Below are positions 57,855 to 64,000 of a stretch of 64,000 nt of DNA, piece after piece. A program made the translations under genes and the position numbers. The number at the start of each line of letters is the position of its first letter. Within the stretch, counting starts at the first letter, position 1. The notes under the pieces are model-generated. The model saw only the letters and a program-made list of their open reading frames with translations. It was not told the origin of the DNA and ran no database searches. The stretch comes from Streptomyces sp. ISL-94 (GTDB lineage: Bacteria > Actinomycetota > Actinomycetes > Streptomycetales > Streptomycetaceae), in contig NZ_JAGGOZ010000031.1 of the NCBI RefSeq assembly GCF_018614075.1, positions 50,023 through 114,022 of the forward strand, given 5' to 3'.

Positions 57855-58313
57855 TCAGTCGAGATCGATCCGCTCCGTCGGGCCCGCACCAGGGCCTTCG
57901 TCGCGGGGGCCGCGCTCCTTGCGGGGGGCCGGGGGTTCGTCCCGCGTCCAGCGGCGCTCGTGGCCCTCGACGGCCGAACGGTAGGCGGCGAGCAGCTCGG
58001 AACCGGCGGCCGCGAGGTGGTCGAAGACCTCGGGGTTGCGCTCGATGACTGGCTTGGCGGCGGTCTTCGCCTGGTTGACGAACTGGCGCACGGCTCCCTG
58101 GGCGGCGCCGCCGAAGAGCGGGTGGTTCAGCCCGGAGACCTTGTCGGCGACGGCCTCGAAGAGCTTGAACAGCTCTTCGGCGGCGGTCCCGGTGTCCCCG
58201 GACCGCGTCCCTCCGCCCTGCCCGCGCAGGCGCTCCTTCTCGGCAGCGAGGTCCTCGGCGCAGGCCTTGGCCCAGGCGTCGTCGTCGGTGGGGCGGTCGG
58301 TGGCCTCGCTCAT
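57855..58313 (-). CDS. DUF5304 family protein
   Basis: Soluble protein of 152 residues conserved in Streptomyces. An acidic N-terminus (ATDRPTDDDAWAKACAEDLA) is followed by predicted helices including TAAEELFKLFEAVADKV and a charged, proline-rich tail. ATG 58313; the frame continues upstream without support. The ArsA-like ATPase gene lies just upstream on the same strand, 76 bp away, so an operon is plausible. No function is known. Confidence 0.75.
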   Translation of the reverse strand: MSEATDRPTDDDAWAKACAEDLAAEKERLRGQGGGTRSGDTGTAAEELFKLFEAVADKVSGLNHPLFGGAAQGAVRQFVNQAKTAAKPVIERNPEVFDHLAAAGSELLAAYRSAVEGHERRWTRDEPPAPRKERGPRDEGPGAGPTERIDLD

Positions 58314-58389
58314 GGCGGACTCTCCTGCGGCGGCTGCTGTGCGTGCGGTACGGGCTACCTTCGACGGTACCCGAACGGCGGTACGGGGA

Positions 58390-59610
58390 TCAGTGCGTGC
58401 GCGGCCAAAGGCCCGGGTCCGGGGTGAAGCGGATGCGGAGCGCGTCTTCGGCCAGGGCGGCGCCGGACACCGTGCAGCGGCGCAGCGCGGCGGGGAGCGG
58501 AACGATCCTGCGGTACGGGCCCGCGGTGAGCAGCAGCTCGTCGCCGCGGCGGATGAGGTCGAGCTCGCGCTTGTGCGCGCCGGGCAGCGGAACCACCCAG
58601 ACGAGTACCCCGTCCTCGGCGAGCCGGTCCTCGACCGCCCAGGCCCGGCGGGGTGCGGGGTGCGGCGGGACGAGGCCGTCGGCGGTGGCGCCACCGCTGT
58701 CGGCGGCGTCGGCGAGCAGCTCCAGGTCCTGCGGGCCCCGCGGGGACCGGCCGAGGTGGGGCAGCCGGATCAGCGGGACCTCCCCGGCCCACTGGGCGGC
58801 GTACTTCTCCTGCTCGGCGGCGAGCCCGGCCAGCCAGGGGTCGGCGGAGCCCTGGGGCAGGGTGCGGTTGGCGACGACGGCGGAGACGGGCAGCTGCTGG
58901 AGGGCGAGCCCGAGCCGCCCCAGCCGGAGCGCGTCGGCGGCGGCCGGACCCGGCTCGGCGACCAGTCGCACGTCGGTGGTGTCGGCCTCGACGACGGCCT
59001 GTACGGCGGCGAGCTCCTCGTCCCAGCGGGCGGCGGCCTCGTAGAGCCACTGCGCGGGCATCGGCACCCCGGCCAGCTGGGCCAGTACGGGCCGCAGGGC
59101 GCGGGCGGCCTGCCGCTCGGCGGGGAGCAGCCGGGCGAGGTAGCGGCGCAGCTGAGCGGGGAGGGCGAGGGTGGCGACGGCCTGGTGGAGCGGGGGCATG
59201 TCGACGACGACGAGGTCGGTGCGGGGCGCGGCGGCGGCCCGGCGGAGGGCGCGCAGCAGCGCGAACTGCTCGGCGCCGGGCAGCTCGGTCAGTTCCTCGG
59301 CGCCGAGCGGGCGGGCGCCGACCATGCCGAGGAGCGTGGAGCCGCGCTCCTGGAGGGCGACGAGCTCCTCGCGGAACTCCTCGCCGGAGTCCACGCGGGC
59401 CACGCGCAGCCCGTGGGCGGCGGTGGCGGCCCGCAGCCCGGGCGCGACCTCGCCGGCCGGCTCGCCGGTGAGGGCGCCGACGGGGTCGCCGGCGTCCCCA
59501 GACAGCAGCAGCACCCGCCTCCCCTGCCGGGCCGCCGCGAGGGCGGTGGCGGCGGCGACGGTGCTCCGGCCGGAGCCGCCGGGGCCGGTGATCAGCAGGG
59601 TGTGCGGCAT
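58390..59610 (-). CDS. ArsA/Get3-like P-loop ATPase with altered Walker A
   Basis: Deviant P-loop ATPase of 406 residues. The N-terminal motif is TGPGGSGRSTVAAATALA (about 8-25), where ArsA proteins have GKGGVGKT: both characteristic lysines are absent. A switch-like LLLSGDAGDP and the Walker B-like LVVVDMPP follow. The C-terminal roughly 100 residues contain an ArsA HSP20-like beta domain (VVPLPGAHKRELDLIRRGDELL, shown partly: LPGAHKRELDLIRRGD). Start ATG 59610; the frame runs on into repeat DNA. It is probably not an arsenite pump because no arsB is near; the role is unknown. Confidence 0.8.
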   Translation of the reverse strand: MPHTLLITGPGGSGRSTVAAATALAAARQGRRVLLLSGDAGDPVGALTGEPAGEVAPGLRAATAAHGLRVARVDSGEEFREELVALQERGSTLLGMVGARPLGAEELTELPGAEQFALLRALRRAAAAPRTDLVVVDMPPLHQAVATLALPAQLRRYLARLLPAERQAARALRPVLAQLAGVPMPAQWLYEAAARWDEELAAVQAVVEADTTDVRLVAEPGPAAADALRLGRLGLALQQLPVSAVVANRTLPQGSADPWLAGLAAEQEKYAAQWAGEVPLIRLPHLGRSPRGPQDLELLADAADSGGATADGLVPPHPAPRRAWAVEDRLAEDGVLVWVVPLPGAHKRELDLIRRGDELLLTAGPYRRIVPLPAALRRCTVSGAALAEDALRIRFTPDPGLWPRTH

Positions 59611-59640
59611 GGTGGGTCTACTCCGGGTAACTTCAAGGAG

Positions 59641-59786
59641 CTGGGGCAGGGCCCCGGCAGCGGCCCCTGGACAAGGGCTGGGGCAGGGCCCCGGCAGCGG
59701 CCCGGACACGGGGCTGGGGCAGGGCCCCGGCAGCGGCCCGGACACGGGGCTGGGGCAGGGCCCCGGGAGCGGCGGCCGGACACGGG
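59641..59786. repeat. 36 bp tandem repeat (four copies)
   Basis: Four tandem copies of a 36 bp unit beginning CTGGGGCAGGGCCCCGGCAG, starting at 59641, 59678, 59714 and 59750. The spacing is 37, 36 and 36 bp. The third is the consensus; the first and last are diverged. Each unit contains the small palindrome GGGGCAGGGCCCC. It fills the gap between the SRPBCC gene and the ArsA-like gene and differs from the CGCCGGCG family. Confidence 0.92.
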
Positions 59787-59793
59787 GCAGGGG

Positions 59794-60234
59794 TCAGGAA
59801 GATTCCACGCGCTTCTTCAGGCCCGCCAGGGCGCGGTCGATGATCACCTTCTCGGCCTTGCGCTTGATCATGCCGAGCATCGGGATCTTGACATCCACGG
59901 TCAGCGAGTAAGTGACCTCGGTGCGCGTGCCGCCGTCCACCGGGGCCAGCCGGTAGGAGCCGTCCAGCTGTCGCAGCATCTGCGACTTGTCCAGGGTCCA
60001 GCTGACCTCGTCCGCACCCTTCCAGGTGTACGCGAGGGTGTGGTCGTCCTTGATCGCGCCCGCGTCGAGCAGCAGCCGTACCATCAAGGCGCGGCCCTCG
60101 GCGTCGGTGGCCAGCACCTCGGCCTCCTTCACCTCGCCGGTCCACTCCGGGTAGCGGGCGAAGTCGGCGATCACGGCCATCACGTCGGCCGGCGAAGCCT
60201 CGATCGTGATGCTTGAGCTGGTGTGTTCCGCCAT
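59794..60234 (-). CDS. SRPBCC/START-like lipid-binding domain protein
   Basis: Single-domain protein of 146 residues with the SRPBCC (polyketide cyclase/START-like) fold. ITIEASPADVMAVIADFARYPEW is the typical start (shown partly: DVMAVIADFARYPEW). Then come beta strands and a long C-terminal amphipathic helix (MIKRKAEKVIIDRALAGLKKR). Likely to bind a hydrophobic ligand. It is upstream of the ArsA-like gene on the same strand, with the 36 bp repeat between them. Confidence 0.85.
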   Translation of the reverse strand: MAEHTSSSITIEASPADVMAVIADFARYPEWTGEVKEAEVLATDAEGRALMVRLLLDAGAIKDDHTLAYTWKGADEVSWTLDKSQMLRQLDGSYRLAPVDGGTRTEVTYSLTVDVKIPMLGMIKRKAEKVIIDRALAGLKKRVESS

Positions 60235-60312
60235 CGCGGTCGATCCTCCGGGAGTATTCGAGGAAATGTGCGGCCTCGGGCCGCCGCTCGAAGGCTACCG
60301 TGCGTGCGGAGC

Positions 60313-61089
60313 TCACCACTCCAGGGCCCAGGGCCTCCCGGTCGCCGCGAAGTGCCCGACGTTCACGCACTCCGTGCTCCCGATCCGCATCCGCCGCGCC
60401 AGCGGCTGGTGCACGTGCCCGAAGAGGGCGTACCGGGGGCGGGTCCGCCGGATGGCGGCGAGCAGGGCCTCGCTGCCCCGCTCGAACCGCCGCGCCACCG
60501 TGTCGTAGCAGAGCTCCGGCACCTCCGGCGGGATGTGCGAGCACAGCACGTCCACCTCCCCCACGGCCTCCACCTTGGCGGCGTACTCCTCCACCGACAC
60601 CTCGTAGGGCGTCCGCATCGGCGTGGGCAGCCCGCCGCCCACGAAGCCGAAGACCCGGCCGCCGATCTCCACCCGCTGCCCGTCGAGCACGGTGATGCCG
60701 GGGCGGACGGCGTACTCCGGCCACAGGCCCGGGATGTCGACGTTGCCGTAGGTGGCGTACGTCGGGCTGGGGAAGGCGGCGAACATCTCGGCGTACTGGC
60801 GGCGCACCGCGCCCTCGATCAGCCGCTCCCGGTCCAGCCCGTCCCACAGCCGCCGCCCGAAGTCGCGGGCCTCCTCGAAGCGGCGCGCGGTACGGAGCTC
60901 CACGATCCGGTCGGCGTTCTCGGCGCCGAAGAGGTCGGGGAAGATCCCGCGCGAGTGGTCGGCGTAGTCGAGGAAGAGAACCAGGTCGCCGAGGCAGATC
61001 AGCGCGTCGGCGCCGTCCCCTGCCCTGGCGAGGGCCTCGGTGTTGCCGTGTACGTCGCTCACGACGTGAACCCGTGTGCTGCCAGCCAT
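60313..61089 (-). CDS. Calcineurin-like metallophosphoesterase
   Basis: Dinuclear metal phosphoesterase of 258 residues. Metal ligands are visible: Asp and His in VVSDVHGN (about 10-17), Asp in ICLGDLVLF, Asn in ATYGNVDIPG, the late His in CSHIPPE and GHVHQP. The substrate is unknown. It is divergent from fadD, 230 bp away. Confidence 0.9.
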   Translation of the reverse strand: MAGSTRVHVVSDVHGNTEALARAGDGADALICLGDLVLFLDYADHSRGIFPDLFGAENADRIVELRTARRFEEARDFGRRLWDGLDRERLIEGAVRRQYAEMFAAFPSPTYATYGNVDIPGLWPEYAVRPGITVLDGQRVEIGGRVFGFVGGGLPTPMRTPYEVSVEEYAAKVEAVGEVDVLCSHIPPEVPELCYDTVARRFERGSEALLAAIRRTRPRYALFGHVHQPLARRMRIGSTECVNVGHFAATGRPWALEW

Positions 61090-61184
61090 GCGGTCACCCT
61101 AGGGGCGCCTGGCCACCGGCCGGTAGTGCGGGTGGTGAAAGCGGCTGGACCTGCGGTTACTTCCGAGTCGCGAACGGGGTCGAC

Positions 61185-61190
61185 TAGGGT
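61185..61190 (+). promoter_or_regulatory. Putative -10 element for fadD
   Basis: TAGGGT, near consensus, 130 bp upstream of the chosen TTG start. It is also 9 bases upstream of ATG 61200, so a leaderless start there cannot be excluded. Confidence 0.35.
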
Positions 61191-61319
61191 CGGCACGGTA
61201 TGGCTGCGTCATGTGACGCAGGGAACATCTGGCCGGTTCCCTCTATCGGGAACCCACTACCGGTGGGTAACGTCCGGTCGGTCCACACGGTGGCGATGGC
61301 GCCCAGAGGAGCAGCAGTC

Positions 61320-64000
<2,681 letters not shown>

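Noticed and set aside
59641..59786. Possible CRISPR or coding repeat protein in the 36 bp array
   Set aside because: There are no spacers, and no start codon or homology supports translation of the G/P-rich frames.

Overview
The window is high-GC actinobacterial DNA. Gene content, gene order and codon bias match Streptomyces closely: from left to right it follows the chromosomal block that in S. coelicolor runs from divIVA through the division and cell wall (dcw) cluster to glkA and beyond. I see no phage, transposase, rRNA, tRNA or CRISPR array. Identifications rest on reading the proteins and recalling families; no search was run.

Region 1 (1-18140, minus strand) is the dcw cluster, transcribed right to left: rsmH, ftsL, ftsI, murE, murF, mraY, murD, ftsW, murG, ftsQ, ftsZ, pgeF/ylmD, ylmE, sepF, ylmG, divIVA (cut by the window edge). 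Many stop/start codons overlap, which suggests translational coupling. Two breaks stand out: a roughly 470 bp repeat-filled gap between ftsL and ftsI, and the 277 bp ftsZ promoter region, which holds a perfect 13+1+13 palindrome. mraZ is absent.

Region 2 (18461-33757): a beta-carbonic anhydrase; a tightly coupled MoxR ATPase, DUF58 and TgpA-type transglutaminase operon; a leftward operon of ABC-like ATPase, YhgE/Pip membrane protein and TetR regulator preceded by a perfect 26 bp palindrome; then an HEPN protein, a methyltransferase, DUF3040, DUF4126, a FAD oxidoreductase and a tyrosine/proline-rich membrane protein.

Region 3 (33809-46551): metF, thiE, an Rv2175c-like DNA-binding protein, an FAD reductase, thiOSG behind a TPP riboswitch, a PASTA Ser/Thr kinase, endonuclease IV, a His-rich DUF4396 protein behind a CsoR-like operator, a YuiH-type molybdoenzyme, bacterioferritin and its ferredoxin (iron box), and a class II DAHP synthase with a strong terminator.

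Region 4 (46705-64000): a trp attenuator with a WWW leader peptide and fused trpE-trpG; a frameshifted 2-hydroxyacid dehydrogenase; a phosphofructokinase with PPi-type residues; the MacRS two-component pair; plsC; an esterase; an EEP hydrolase; glkA; DUF5304; an ArsA-like ATPase; an SRPBCC protein; a metallophosphoesterase; fadD; and the 3' part of a GMC/cholesterol-oxidase-like gene.

The least explained structure is a family of GC-rich REP-like elements (core CGCCGGCGTTTGAGGCGCGG) at five loci. Three are convergent 3' junctions, one follows thiG, and one splits the dcw operon. Other points for follow-up are two ATPases whose P-loop lysine is arginine, and the D104/K125 phosphofructokinase.
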